A stretch of 40,264 nucleotides of DNA from JAXDJH01 sp034663635 (GCA_034663635.1 JAXDJH010000004.1:1-40264), one strand, 5' to 3'; counted from the stretch's first letter, positions 26,793-35,523 are shown. Translations and numbers: made by a program. The notes: generated by a model not told the origin, from the letters alone.

Positions 26793-29452
26793 CCAGAAGT
26801 CTTGAACTCAAGCACCTGTTGGAACGTCGGACGGTTCTGCCACTGCATCGGATCCTGGCCTTGAATGCCTACGGGCGTGAATTGTATGAACTCCGCTGAT
26901 TCGTCGACGTCCCACGTCGCGGGATCGGCGCCGAACTCGTCCTCGAGTGCCTTGATCGCCTTGTCCAAACTCTCCAGCAGCGCCTTCCTGCACGCGGCGA
27001 GCTTCCCGTTGCCGCAATAGCCGTAGGAATACTTTCCTCGTACGCGCTTGCCCAACACGGTGCGAAGGTCCTTCTGGACCTGTCCGTAGAAGCCGCCCTG
27101 ATAAGCACTTCCTTGAGAATTCGGCTCGTTGTCGAAGCCTTGCGGGATCGAAGCGAATGCGTCTCCGAGCCTCGGCTTGAAGATCGCTTCGATGGCGCGC
27201 TCCCACCAGGCGTCCATCAATGCGATGGCGGGGGAGTGCTCGTAGTTGCCCTTGACCTCTTTCGATTCCCGGTTCGCGCCGGACTTCATCCAAGCCTTGA
27301 GGAGTGAGATGGCTCCAGCGATCCGCTCGTCTTTCTGCTTGCCGAGAACCTTGAGCATGAACGGCAGGTCGCGATAGCCGCGAAGGTCGCGGGTCGCGGC
27401 ATCGCCCATGATGTTCACGAGATCGATGAGGCTTAGCTTCTTGCCGGCCTTTATCGCTTTCGCCACTGGATCCGACAAGAGTTGGCTGCGGTAGAGGGTG
27501 CCGTAGGCCCAGTTCGAGTCCGCCGATCGGAAGCCCGGCGCTTGCTTGTTGTTCCACGACACGAGGTAACCGGACGCTGGGCTCTTGTCCTTTGGCGTTT
27601 TGGCGAACGACAGGAAGCCGGTCCAATTCCATTTCCCGGTTCCCCATACGGGGAAGTCCGGGTCCGTTCCCTTCGCCCGCAGAGGGTGATAGCCGCCGAG
27701 TTGGTAGGCGATGTCTTTCTCGTCGATGTAGAACCAGTTGAACGTGAAGGCGAAACGCCCGAACGCTTTCTGGAAGTCCTCAGCGCTGTTGATCTTGTCC
27801 GCGTCCATGAGGTCCACATATGTGAGGGCCGAGTCGACCTCCGCGCCCCAACTAGCGCGTGCTGCAACGAACGCGACCGGCTTGCCATCCACGGTCCCGC
27901 GCGCTTGAACGATCCCGTTGTCCGTCCGCTGGGTCGTCATCTCGACCGTGACGTTCTCGGACCCAGGGGGGACCGGGGGCGGGCCACCGGCGGTGGGCTT
28001 GGCGACCCAACTGTCGGTGCGCGTGTACATCTCGGTGCACTTCTTTCGCTTCATATAGAAGGTGCTGTCCTCGGCGACCTCTCCGCCGTCTGGGTTGCAG
28101 AGCTTCTCCGCGAAGATGTCGACCTGGTCTCCGTCGGCTGAGGTCGCGCTCCAGGCGTAGTCCTGCCCGCGGCCCAACAGGATGTATTGAGAGATGCCCG
28201 GGAAACCCACACCGCGGGCGTCGATCCCGGGGCCATGGAGATCGAGCTCCATGAGGATCTCAGGAGACCAGTAAGCGGTTTGCGGACCCATAACCGCGAT
28301 CGGTCGGTCGCTCTTGGAGCTCTTCGACCCGACCAAGACGGCATTGCTCATCGCCGACGGGAATGCGAGCTTGATCTTGCCGAAAGGTCCGTCGAGGTAC
28401 GGCGGCAGAGTGACGAGAGATCTCTGCTCGCGCGACGTCTGGTTCGGTTGGTCGGGGATAGCGACCGATTTCGGATCGATGGGGCCGAGGTTGTTGTTCC
28501 AGGGGAACTTGGTCTTGGTCGTCGTCGGAGCCTCCGGCTCCTCGGCCTCGCGCAAGTCGTCGAAGATCTTTCCGGCCTTCTTCGCGGATATCCCTTGCTT
28601 GAGGAGCGAGTTGTAGAAGGCCGCGTTCTGAAGCTCTCCGCCTCCACCGACGCCGAGTTGCGAACCGATCAACGATGCGACTGCGACGGTGTCGGTCGGC
28701 TTCCACGGCTCGGGCTGCCGCTGTAACGCTTCGTACTCGCCGGGGAGTTTGCTTGGGTCCATGAGGGCCTCGTCGATGTACTGGTTGATGCCGGCCGTGT
28801 AGTCGTCGAGGTCCGTGATCGCCTGGGGGCCGAGCTTCAGATCGATGTAGTTCAGTCGATCGATCATCGATTGCAGTTCCTCTTCGGAGTAGCCGGCCGT
28901 CGCGTACGCAGCCCGGTCCATAGCGAGGTTCGCCTCACTGGCTCCGAGGAACTCCGACGAGCGACCGCGCCCGACATACCGGAGTGTGTCCATCATGAAG
29001 AGACGATCCTCGGCAGACGCGTAGCCGGCTCCGAACATGGTGTCGGAACGCGTCGTCCCGTAGACGTGCGGTACGCCGTAGCCCACGTCACGGACGATCG
29101 TGACTCCTTCCTTGGGAGTCTCGGTCGATTCAACGTCATCCGACTTGACGCCGAAGGTGCCGTCTTTGAAGTACTTGGCGAGATCCGACTCCGCTAGGCC
29201 CGGCGTCGCTTGCACGAGGGAGCTGTAGAGCTCGAGTTGATCGGTGTTGTGTGCAGGTTGGGGGCCGCCGGCTTGCGCCGCTGCCAGTTCCGGACCGTTC
29301 ATGTAACGCCCCTGGCCTGGAGGCAGGATGTTCAGAACCGTCAGTCCGGCGTCGTTTTTGCCGTACGGCTGGACGTTGGTGGTCTGAGCCGAGGCGCCGA
29401 TGCTGGGCAGGAGGGTAGTCAGGAGGAGAAGCGCGCCGAGTGCCTTGCGCAT
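26789..29452 (-). CDS. Secreted penicillin acylase-family Ntn hydrolase
   Basis: An 887-residue precursor of the penicillin amidase family (PF01804). Parts in order: signal peptide (1-22, ending GASA); alpha-chain region with RDVGYGVPHVYG (about 121-132) and AGYASAEDRLFMMD (about 142-155); spacer; and a predicted autocleavage site before S369 in the context MSNAVLVGS, which becomes the beta-chain nucleophile. The beta chain has PIAVMGPQTAYWSPEILMELDLHG. Characterised members cleave amides such as beta-lactam side chains or acyl-homoserine lactones; the substrate here is unknown. The ATG has GAAAGGACC upstream. Length is within family range (750-900). Monocistronic; converges on the ANTAR gene with 4-bp overlap of stops. 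Confidence 0.9.
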   Translation of the reverse strand: MRKALGALLLLTTLLPSIGASAQTTNVQPYGKNDAGLTVLNILPPGQGRYMNGPELAAAQAGGPQPAHNTDQLELYSSLVQATPGLAESDLAKYFKDGTFGVKSDDVESTETPKEGVTIVRDVGYGVPHVYGTTRSDTMFGAGYASAEDRLFMMDTLRYVGRGRSSEFLGASEANLAMDRAAYATAGYSEEELQSMIDRLNYIDLKLGPQAITDLDDYTAGINQYIDEALMDPSKLPGEYEALQRQPEPWKPTDTVAVASLIGSQLGVGGGGELQNAAFYNSLLKQGISAKKAGKIFDDLREAEEPEAPTTTKTKFPWNNNLGPIDPKSVAIPDQPNQTSREQRSLVTLPPYLDGPFGKIKLAFPSAMSNAVLVGSKSSKSDRPIAVMGPQTAYWSPEILMELDLHGPGIDARGVGFPGISQYILLGRGQDYAWSATSADGDQVDIFAEKLCNPDGGEVAEDSTFYMKRKKCTEMYTRTDSWVAKPTAGGPPPVPPGSENVTVEMTTQRTDNGIVQARGTVDGKPVAFVAARASWGAEVDSALTYVDLMDADKINSAEDFQKAFGRFAFTFNWFYIDEKDIAYQLGGYHPLRAKGTDPDFPVWGTGKWNWTGFLSFAKTPKDKSPASGYLVSWNNKQAPGFRSADSNWAYGTLYRSQLLSDPVAKAIKAGKKLSLIDLVNIMGDAATRDLRGYRDLPFMLKVLGKQKDERIAGAISLLKAWMKSGANRESKEVKGNYEHSPAIALMDAWWERAIEAIFKPRLGDAFASIPQGFDNEPNSQGSAYQGGFYGQVQKDLRTVLGKRVRGKYSYGYCGNGKLAACRKALLESLDKAIKALEDEFGADPATWDVDESAEFIQFTPVGIQGQDPMQWQNRPTFQQVLEFKTSG

Positions 29453-29558
29453 GCAGGGTCCTTTCGGTTGCGTGGCCTTCTCAAGAAGTTGGCGGGAGGA
29501 GCCTAAATGTCCTGCTCAGATGGGCCTTTCGCTAGAGGAGGGTCAGGGGGCTGGATGC

Positions 29559-29564
29559 TAAAAT
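29559..29564 (+). promoter_or_regulatory. Putative -10 element (TAAAAT) of tRNA-Gly
   Basis: TAAAAT ends 11 nt before the mature tRNA 5' end. No clear -35 partner is visible. Confidence 0.4.
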
Positions 29565-29575
29565 CCTCCCTCGTT

Positions 29576-29647
29576 GCGGGCGTGGCTCAGTGGTAGAGCA
29601 TCACCTTGCCAAGGTGAGGGTCGCCAGTTCGAATCTGGTCGCCCGCT
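29576..29647 (+). tRNA. tRNA-Gly (GCC anticodon)
   Basis: A 72-nt cloverleaf. Acceptor GCGGGCG pairs with CGCCCGC, D arm GCTC...GAGC, anticodon arm TCACC-TTGCCAA-GGTGA (anticodon GCC), T arm GCCAG-TTCGAAT-CTGGT, discriminator T; CCA is not encoded. A tyrosine integrase ends 122 bp away on the opposite strand, so the tRNA 3' part is the likely attachment site (attL side). Confidence 0.96.
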
Positions 29648-29652
29648 CGTCG

Positions 29653-29678
29653 AAAACCCCCTGGTAGCAGGGGGTTTT
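29653..29678 (+). terminator. Intrinsic terminator of tRNA-Gly
   Basis: AAAACCCCCTG (29653-29663), loop GTAG, CAGGGGGTTTT (29668-29678), followed by CTCTTTTCT. An 11-bp stem with a U-rich tail. Confidence 0.85.
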
Positions 29679-29769
29679 CTCTTTTCTCGAAAGTCGAACG
29701 TGTGTTCAGCGACTTGGCTTCCGTCCATATTCCGTCCACGCGCGGAGAGTGGTCGTCTCGTTTTGGCTC

Positions 29770-30864
29770 TCAACCCGAAGCGTTGAGACCTTCCTCGAAC
29801 AGGCGATCGAGACCGTCGCGTAGCCGATCGTCGAGCGTTGGGAACAGATGCCCGTAGCGGTCGAACGTCATCCGGATCGTGGAGTGTCCCAGTCGTTCTT
29901 GGATCTCCTTTGGGTGTGCCCCCTGAGCTATGAGCAGGGCCGCGCACGTGTGGCGAAGATCGTGGAACCTCAAGTTCGGGTCCAGCCCCGCTGCAACGAG
30001 GCAGGGCTTGAAGTGGCGCCCGTAGAAGTTGCGCCGCAGCGGACCACCCTCGGCCGAAGTGAAGACGAGCCCGTCGACCGGCGGAAACCCCTCTATGTGT
30101 TCGGTGAGCATCTGCCTCAGGAACTTGGGTAGTGAGACCGTCCTCCTTGCACCGGTTTTGGTGGACCCGGGGTGCAGGGTTCCGTTGACCTCCACGAGGG
30201 ACTCCCGGACGTCGATAGCCCCTTTCAGAAGGTCGAGGTTCTCCACCCGCAGGCCCGCCAGCTCGCCCCATCGGAGCCCCGTGTAAGCGGCCGTATATAT
30301 CAACGCTTTGAACCGCTCGGGAACAGCGTCGGCGAGCAGGGTGATCTCGCTTGGCGAGAGGAAGCGCATCTCCTCATGGTTCGTGTCTTTGGGCAGGCTG
30401 ATACCGATGCAGGGCGATCTCGAGATGTGGTTGTCGATGACTGCGTGCTTCATGATTCTTTGGAACGTCGTGTAGACCGCGTGAACGGTGCCGGGCGCAA
30501 GTCCGTGGCTGGTCAGCGCGCCAACCCAACGCCTGACATCTGCCGGACTGATCTCTCCGATCGACCAGGTGCCGAAGGCCGGCTCGATGTAGTTGCGCAG
30601 GTGTCCTTGCACTTTGAGGCGCGTGGAGGGGCGCCAGTGCAACATCGTGTCCATGTAGCGGCCGATGTAGTCGTTCAGCGGCGTAGCCGACGCGGCTGGG
30701 TCGATCCAGTCGCCTCGAGTCATATCGGTCTGAACCGAGTTGGCGAAGTCCACGGCCTCGCCCTTCTTCGCGAAGGTACGGGCCCGGGATCTCCCGTCTG
30801 GCCCGTAGTAGCGGACCTGGTAACCGCCTCCATCCTCGGCCGATCGCTTGCGGATTGATGCCAT
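29770..30864 (-). CDS. Tyrosine-type site-specific integrase
   Basis: A 364-residue phage/ICE integrase. An N-terminal AP2-like arm-binding part (about 1-55, YQVRYYGPDGRSRARTF) is followed by a SAM-like core-binding domain (about 62-150) and the catalytic domain (about 168-355). Catalytic residues are R in TGLRWGEL, H-x-x-R in HDLRHTCAALL, H in LGHSTIRMTF and Y in DRYGHLFP. It lies beside tRNA-Gly, its likely target. The ATG at 30864 has AAGGAGGCG upstream. The gap behind it contains a PafBC-like promoter and a 13-bp palindrome. Confidence 0.94.
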   Translation of the reverse strand: MASIRKRSAEDGGGYQVRYYGPDGRSRARTFAKKGEAVDFANSVQTDMTRGDWIDPAASATPLNDYIGRYMDTMLHWRPSTRLKVQGHLRNYIEPAFGTWSIGEISPADVRRWVGALTSHGLAPGTVHAVYTTFQRIMKHAVIDNHISRSPCIGISLPKDTNHEEMRFLSPSEITLLADAVPERFKALIYTAAYTGLRWGELAGLRVENLDLLKGAIDVRESLVEVNGTLHPGSTKTGARRTVSLPKFLRQMLTEHIEGFPPVDGLVFTSAEGGPLRRNFYGRHFKPCLVAAGLDPNLRFHDLRHTCAALLIAQGAHPKEIQERLGHSTIRMTFDRYGHLFPTLDDRLRDGLDRLFEEGLNASG

Positions 30865-30893
30865 CGTCGCCTCCTTACCTCGCAGTCAGACCG

Positions 30894-30916
30894 AATGTAT
30901 GGCTCACCTGTGACAG
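30894..30916 (-). promoter_or_regulatory. PafBC-type (RecA-NDp-like) promoter candidate of the integrase gene
   Basis: On the minus strand CTGTCACAG (30916-30908), 8 nt, TACATT (30899-30894): same layout as the recA and LysM promoters. It overlaps the palindrome ACCTGT-G-ACAGGT (30906-30918), which may be an operator for the element's own regulator and could explain part of the match. Confidence 0.45.
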
Positions 30917-30917
30917 G

Positions 30918-31226
30918 TCAACGAGAGCGCTTCGGGGTTTTGAAGGAGAAGCCGCCATCCCCACGCGTGGGCCTTGCCGCACCGGCTTTGGTTCGCCTCG
31001 CTCGGGCTCTCTGATCGACCTCTCGGGCCGCCGCCTCCCGGACGTGGGTCAGGAGCTCTTCCCGGTCGAATCTCACCAGGCCACCGACCCTGATCGACGG
31101 GATCCGACCGAGCCGGGCGTTGCGGTAGATGTTGTGGATAGAGACCCGCAATAGTGCCGCGGCCTCAGCGGGCAGCAAGAGCGGTCCTTGCACCTGGGCG
31201 GTGAGGTCCTGATCCGCTTTAGCCAT
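30918..31226 (-). CDS. Excisionase-like helix-turn-helix protein
   Basis: A 102-residue protein with a winged HTH of the MerR/Xis (HTH_17) type at about 14-58: LLLPAEAAALLRVSIHNIYRNA ... IPSIRVGGLVRFDREELL. A basic, poorly ordered tail follows. Its place directly upstream of the integrase on the same strand suggests a recombination directionality factor or integrase regulator. The ATG at 31226 has GGAGGTGG upstream; the longer open frame upstream is not coding-like. Confidence 0.85.
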   Translation of the reverse strand: MAKADQDLTAQVQGPLLLPAEAAALLRVSIHNIYRNARLGRIPSIRVGGLVRFDREELLTHVREAAAREVDQRARARRTKAGAARPTRGDGGFSFKTPKRSR

Positions 31227-31457
31227 TGAGCCACCTCCGTGTTCGAGTCGACGGGACCCGAACCGCCAAGCGGCGACGGAGTTAGCGAGTGCAAGGGTGG
31301 CGCAGCCATCTCGGCACGAGACGCGGAGCTTCAGCGGAGCGCCCTTGCGTGAGCGCCCGTCGCTGCTATTGCTGCCTTCTACCGGCGACTCTGGAGGTGG
31401 CTGGGGTGGAGAACCGTTGGTGAAAGAACCGAGCGCGTGTGGGTAAGAAGGTCTTTG

Positions 31458-32723
31458 ATGGAAACGATCAAGGAGGTCCTGGACAACCGGGCGGTGCGCT
31501 CCGCCTACCAACCGATCGTCGATCTCCGGACCGGCGATGTCATCGCCTACGAGGCCCTCGCACGCGGCCCTAAAGACTCTCCGTTCGAACGCCCCGACGT
31601 GATGTTCGCGGCCGCCCGGGAAGAAGGACTCCTCGATGAACTCGAGTGGCAATGCCGCGCTGCTGCCCTCAAAGGCGCTCTCGAGGTCAACATGTCCACG
31701 CCGGCATCGCTGTTCATCAATGTCGAGCCCGACGCGCTGTCGTCCCCGGTCCCAGAGGAATACGCAGACACGATCGCTAGGGGTGTAGACGCGATGCGGA
31801 TAATCGTCGAGATAACCGAGCGCGCGGTCGCGTCGCGGCCGGCGGAGTTGCTCACCGCGATCCAGGGGATGAGAGACCTCGGCGCGGGGATTGCGGTCGA
31901 CGACGTCGGTGCCGATGATCGGTCGCTGGCGGTGTTGCCCTTCCTGCGCGCGGACGTCATCAAGCTTGACCTACAGCTCATCCAGGGCCGCCCAACCTCT
32001 CAGATCGCGAGCGTCGTCCACGCCGTCTCGGCACATTGCGAACGGACCGGGGCCCGCGTTTTGGCTGAGGGGATCGAGACCCCCGAACACGTTGCGACGG
32101 CGTTGTCGTTCGGGGCCACCCTGGGTCAGGGTTGGCATTTCGGAAGACCGGAGCCCCTCCCGTCACGACTGCCGTTCGTGAAGGTCTGGTCGGCGCTTCC
32201 TATCCAAGCGATAGTCCCTCCGATCCGTGTGACGCAGACGCCGTTCGAGATCGTCCATTCGAAGAGAGACGTACTTGAGGCCAACCAGGATGTGCTGCTG
32301 TCGATGTCTAGGCACCTGGAAGAACGCGCGCGAGAGCTCGGTGCCAGAGCGATGATCCTTTCTTCCATCCAGGATGCGGCTAAGGCGACGCCGGCAACGA
32401 TCGCGCGCTACGAGGATCTCGCATCGTCGGGCGCCTTCGTGGGACTGTTGGCTCGTGGGATAGACGATGTCGCTATGAAAGGGGTCGCGCGTGGCGAGCT
32501 GGCCCTTACGGATCGGCTGACCCACGAATGGGCTGTCTGCGTCGTGGGACCGCACTTCTCTGCGGCATTGTCGGCGCGCGAGCTGGATCCGGGTGCCGGA
32601 CACCGACGACGGTTTGCGTTCGCGATCACTCACGAACGCGAGCTCGTCATACGGATGACGCAAGCGCTGCTCGCTCGTCTGGAGGCCGGCTCCGACAGGG
32701 AGCGATACTTGTCGAGCTCCTGA
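31458..32723 (+). CDS. EAL-DICT c-di-GMP phosphodiesterase
   Basis: A 421-residue cytosolic protein. The EAL domain (about 8-245) keeps the catalytic set: E32-A-L in YEALARG, Asn in LFINVEP, Glu in VEITERA, Asp-Asp in VDDVGADD, Lys in VIKLDLQLI, Glu in LAEGIETPE and Gln in GQGWHFG, so it should hydrolyse c-di-GMP to pGpG. The C-terminal part (about 258-410, FEIVHSKRDVLEANQDVL ... HEWAVCVVGPHFSAAL) matches the DICT sensory domain often joined to EAL or GGDEF. The ATG at 31458 has AGAAGG upstream. It sits between the integrase module and the serine recombinase, so it may be cargo of the element; codon use is not obviously different from the chromosome. Confidence 0.88.
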   Translation: METIKEVLDNRAVRSAYQPIVDLRTGDVIAYEALARGPKDSPFERPDVMFAAAREEGLLDELEWQCRAAALKGALEVNMSTPASLFINVEPDALSSPVPEEYADTIARGVDAMRIIVEITERAVASRPAELLTAIQGMRDLGAGIAVDDVGADDRSLAVLPFLRADVIKLDLQLIQGRPTSQIASVVHAVSAHCERTGARVLAEGIETPEHVATALSFGATLGQGWHFGRPEPLPSRLPFVKVWSALPIQAIVPPIRVTQTPFEIVHSKRDVLEANQDVLLSMSRHLEERARELGARAMILSSIQDAAKATPATIARYEDLASSGAFVGLLARGIDDVAMKGVARGELALTDRLTHEWAVCVVGPHFSAALSARELDPGAGHRRRFAFAITHERELVIRMTQALLARLEAGSDRERYLSSS

Positions 32724-32801
32724 ACGGAGCGCCCTCACCGCAAGAGGGTTCCCGACTCCGCGAGGGTCCGCCGAGCAGCGCTCTTTACGGGCACGTTTGG
32801 A

Positions 32802-32815
32802 CCGGCTTCGGCCGG
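32802..32815 (+). terminator. UUCG-tetraloop hairpin downstream of the EAL-DICT gene
   Basis: CCGGC-TTCG-GCCGG followed by GCTTTCC; the UUCG loop is extra-stable. The U-run is weak. A second stem CCCTC-ACCGCAA-GAGGG lies at 32732-32748. Confidence 0.4.
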
Positions 32816-32844
32816 GCTTTCCTCGTGGAAGGAGGGTGCTGGGC

Positions 32845-33375
32845 TCAGTCTGCACTGGTTGGGTCTGAAGGGGGGGTTTGAGAAATCGTAGGCCTACCCA
32901 CTTCGGCTTGGGAAGGGACGCCAGACAACCGGATGACTTGAGCGACAGCTTTCTCGACGACCGCGGGGCCATCAACATTGCCGGTGGCGCGGATGGCACT
33001 TGACCCGCGCAGGACCGCGCGACCTTCTATGACCCGTCCCGAGGTCGAGGGGGGCGCGATCTGTTCTTTGATTAGGTCAGATGCCTGTTCAAGCTGCTCA
33101 TCGGTGAGGTCTCTGTCTCTCGCTTCCTGGGCGAACCGTTTGAGGATTCCTTTTAGTCCGACTGGCCCCAATTCGAACTCCCCTTCCAATCTGGACAGGA
33201 GACAGCCCAGCGCGATGAGCCCGGCACCCAAGACGAGGGAGGTAGTTGCCAACCCCTGGCGGTTTTCGCCGATACCGAACGCCATGATGAATAGGACCAC
33301 GCCAGCAATGATGAGGAGTGCTTGGGCCCAGTTGTTACGAATCCAAATGGCAATGCTTGCAGTTCCTATTAACAC
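32845..33375 (-). CDS. Two-helix membrane protein of unknown function
   Basis: A 176-residue protein I do not recognise. Two hydrophobic helices (about 17-36, AQALLIIAGVVLFIMAFGIG, and 42-62, LATTSLVLGAGLIALGCLLS) are followed by a soluble, partly charged C-terminal half (about 65-150) and a Ser/Pro-rich end. The GTG at 33375 is the only start that keeps the N-terminus, but no ribosome site is clear. Divergent from the large serine recombinase; base composition is lower in GC than the chromosome. Confidence 0.65.
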   Translation of the reverse strand: MLIGTASIAIWIRNNWAQALLIIAGVVLFIMAFGIGENRQGLATTSLVLGAGLIALGCLLSRLEGEFELGPVGLKGILKRFAQEARDRDLTDEQLEQASDLIKEQIAPPSTSGRVIEGRAVLRGSSAIRATGNVDGPAVVEKAVAQVIRLSGVPSQAEVGRPTISQTPPSDPTSAD

Positions 33376-33388
33376 AATAGTTCGCCGA

Positions 33389-33400
33389 CTTCCGCGGAAG
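33389..33400. repeat. 12-bp perfect palindrome in a divergent promoter region
   Basis: CTTCCGCGGAAG lies 14 bp from the start of the membrane-protein gene and upstream of the serine recombinase. Candidate operator; no regulator identified. Confidence 0.4.
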
Positions 33401-33578
33401 GGATGAGGACCCTAAGTTTGACATGGAGCGATGCATCGGCCGCAGAGATCCCAGTTCCGAAGTTGAGCTCGAAACCTTTTCGGGAAGGATCTGCTGTAAG
33501 GCGCCCTTCAACTTGAGCGAGAGATAGGCAGGATCCATGATCCGAGCCTATGACCGGTTCTCGAGAGGGGAGAGGAAC

Positions 33579-34892
33579 ATGGGTACAGCCCTGCCAGTCG
33601 CTGGGTACTACCGCGTTTCACAAGCTAGAGACGGCATGAGAGCCCCCGAGATGTACGCCGATGAGATCGAGCGTTACTGCACCTACCGGAAACTGCACCT
33701 CACCGAGACTTTTTCCGACATCGACTTCTCCGGCTACCGTGGCTCCAAGCCACGGCCCGCGCTCGAAGACCTCAAGACCCGGCGATTCGAATTCTCTGCG
33801 ATCGTCATCCCGAAGCTCTCCCGCTTCGGACGCTCGGTGAAAGACCTCGTGGCTCTCTTCGATCTGTTCGACCGTGATGGCATCGCGCTCGTGTTCCTCG
33901 ACATGAATATCGACACCTCAACCAGCCAGGGCCGGCTGCTCCGCCACATCATGGCCGCGTTCGCCGAGTACGAGTCAGACGTCAAGTCGGATTACTCCAA
34001 GGCGACCCAACGCCTCCTCGCACGCGAAGGACGCCCGGTCGGAGGGTGGGCCCCCTTTGGCTATCGGATCATGGGCGAGCGAGCTGCCAAGACATATGTG
34101 ATCGACGAACCAGCAGCGACGATCGTGCGCGATCTCTTCCATCGCTATCTCGACGGGACGTCTCTGACCCACCTCGCACGAGACCTCAACGCGCGCGGCA
34201 TCACGGGTCCGAGAGGAGGGGATTGGTCGCGCCAGCGGGTCAAGACGATCCTCGACAACCTCTCTTACGCAGCGTTCCGCATCTACGAAGGAGATGAGTT
34301 CGCGGCGAAGTGGCCTCCGCTGGTCAGCCGCGAGGTCTGGGATGCCTGCAAGGCCAAGCGCCACGCGAGCAGAAGCACCTACGTCGACCCACCCGGTCGC
34401 CGCAATCATCTCCTCTCGGGTTTGCTCGTGTGTGGTCTTTGCGGCCGCAACCTCCACTACGGCTACGCGAACGGCCGGGTCGGCATCTACCGCTGCACCA
34501 CCGGTGACAATCGTCCGCCGCGCTGCCTCGGCGGCCAGATCAAAGCCGCCCGGGCCGAGCACCTGATCACGCAGGCCTACATGGATGCGCTCGACCTTGC
34601 CAACTCATCGACTGGCCAGGGATGGAATGACGGTTCGATCGACCAGCGTCGTGACCTGTTGTCTGCGGCGATCGAGAGCGTCGTACTTCTCGCGAAACCC
34701 GCCGGCAACCGCAACGGGAAAGGTCAGCCGATCGGTCGGAGGATCAAGATCCACTGGGCCTCTGTCTTCTCGGTCGAGGCCTTCGGTTACGCGAGCGCAA
34801 CATCGACACTCACGCCGAGAGACCAACGGATCTCGAGCTCGCGAGGCAAGACCTGGGACGAATGGCGCAGAGCGAGACTCGTGCCCCGTTAG
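33579..34892 (+). CDS. Large serine recombinase
   Basis: A 437-residue large serine recombinase. The resolvase domain (about 6-140) has the nucleophile S14 in GYYRVSQARDG and the arginine-rich block IVIPKLSRFGRSVKDL. The Recombinase domain (about 165-255) contains GWAPFGYRI and GDWSRQRVKTILDN. A zinc ribbon (about 283-320, CGLC ... CTTGDNRPPRC) follows, then a short helical C-terminus. Length is at the short end of the 450-550 range, and a long coiled coil is not obvious. The ATG at 33579 has GGGGAGAGGA upstream. It could be a second integrase, a relic or a transposon-type recombinase; its own attachment site is not visible. Confidence 0.92.
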   Translation: MGTALPVAGYYRVSQARDGMRAPEMYADEIERYCTYRKLHLTETFSDIDFSGYRGSKPRPALEDLKTRRFEFSAIVIPKLSRFGRSVKDLVALFDLFDRDGIALVFLDMNIDTSTSQGRLLRHIMAAFAEYESDVKSDYSKATQRLLAREGRPVGGWAPFGYRIMGERAAKTYVIDEPAATIVRDLFHRYLDGTSLTHLARDLNARGITGPRGGDWSRQRVKTILDNLSYAAFRIYEGDEFAAKWPPLVSREVWDACKAKRHASRSTYVDPPGRRNHLLSGLLVCGLCGRNLHYGYANGRVGIYRCTTGDNRPPRCLGGQIKAARAEHLITQAYMDALDLANSSTGQGWNDGSIDQRRDLLSAAIESVVLLAKPAGNRNGKGQPIGRRIKIHWASVFSVEAFGYASATSTLTPRDQRISSSRGKTWDEWRRARLVPR

Positions 34893-35013
34893 AAGCCTCG
34901 AGCTGCGAAGCAGACGCGCAGCGCCCATGAACCGTGAAAGGCGCCATTGAAAGCTCTTCATGCGAGGGACGCCCACGTCCCGAGGGTTCTTTAGTCCCTG
35001 TGGCGCAAAGGCT

Positions 35014-35036
35014 CCCGGCTCAAGGGTCGAGCCGGG
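35014..35036. terminator. Hairpin between the serine recombinase and a secreted-protein gene
   Basis: CCCGGCTC-AAGGGTC-GAGCCGGG, a perfect 8-bp stem between two convergent genes. No long U-run follows. Confidence 0.4.
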
Positions 35037-35109
35037 GTTGTGAGTGGGTAGGCTTCTCTGTGGGGATCGTGGATGAAAGTATGCTTGCCGCTACGAGAGC
35101 ACGGTGAGG

Positions 35110-35523
35110 TCATCTGCATTGCGTACTGACGATGAGGATTCCCTGAGTCTCTGAAGAGTGTTTTGTCTCGAAAGCCCCCGAGTAGTAGTGCACCGTGACG
35201 TTTGACTCCCACGCTCCAGGCAAACAGCCGACGCCATTGCTGTAACCCCCGCTTGGGGAACTGTGATTGTGGCATGAGCCGGGATAGGTGACACCGGCCA
35301 GGTCGAGACAAACCTCCACGTAGTCCACTGATTGTGCACAGCCCGACCCTCTTGTCGAACCCCTGCCGAAAATCGCTTGCTGACTGAGATCCAGCGTTGG
35401 CTCATATGCGACCGGGTCACACTGGGTCACGTCGCTGACGATGTCTGCTCTTGCGGCTATGGGCGTGAAGCTTGCGAAAATGAGGATCAACACTCCGATG
35501 GCGACCAGTCTGCTTCTCCTCAT
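35110..35523 (-). CDS. Small secreted protein of unknown function (1)
   Basis: A 137-residue protein I do not recognise. The signal peptide is residues 1-26 (RRSRLVAIGVLILIFASFTPIAARA). The mature part has several Cys (QCDPV, GSGCAQSV, EVCLDLAG, GSCHNHSSP, VGCLPG, STQCR), probably in disulfides, and is rich in Gly/Ser. The ATG at 35523 is chosen because GGAAAGGAG precedes it and the signal peptide begins there. Confidence 0.65.
   Translation of the reverse strand: MRRSRLVAIGVLILIFASFTPIAARADIVSDVTQCDPVAYEPTLDLSQQAIFGRGSTRGSGCAQSVDYVEVCLDLAGVTYPGSCHNHSSPSGGYSNGVGCLPGAWESNVTVHYYSGAFETKHSSETQGILIVSTQCR

Noticed and set aside
29695..29708. LexA-like box CGAACGTGTGTTCA between tRNA-Gly and the integrase
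   Set aside because: One mismatch to CGAAC-N4-GTTCG; about one such site is expected by chance in 40 kb, and no promoter or gene start is next to it.
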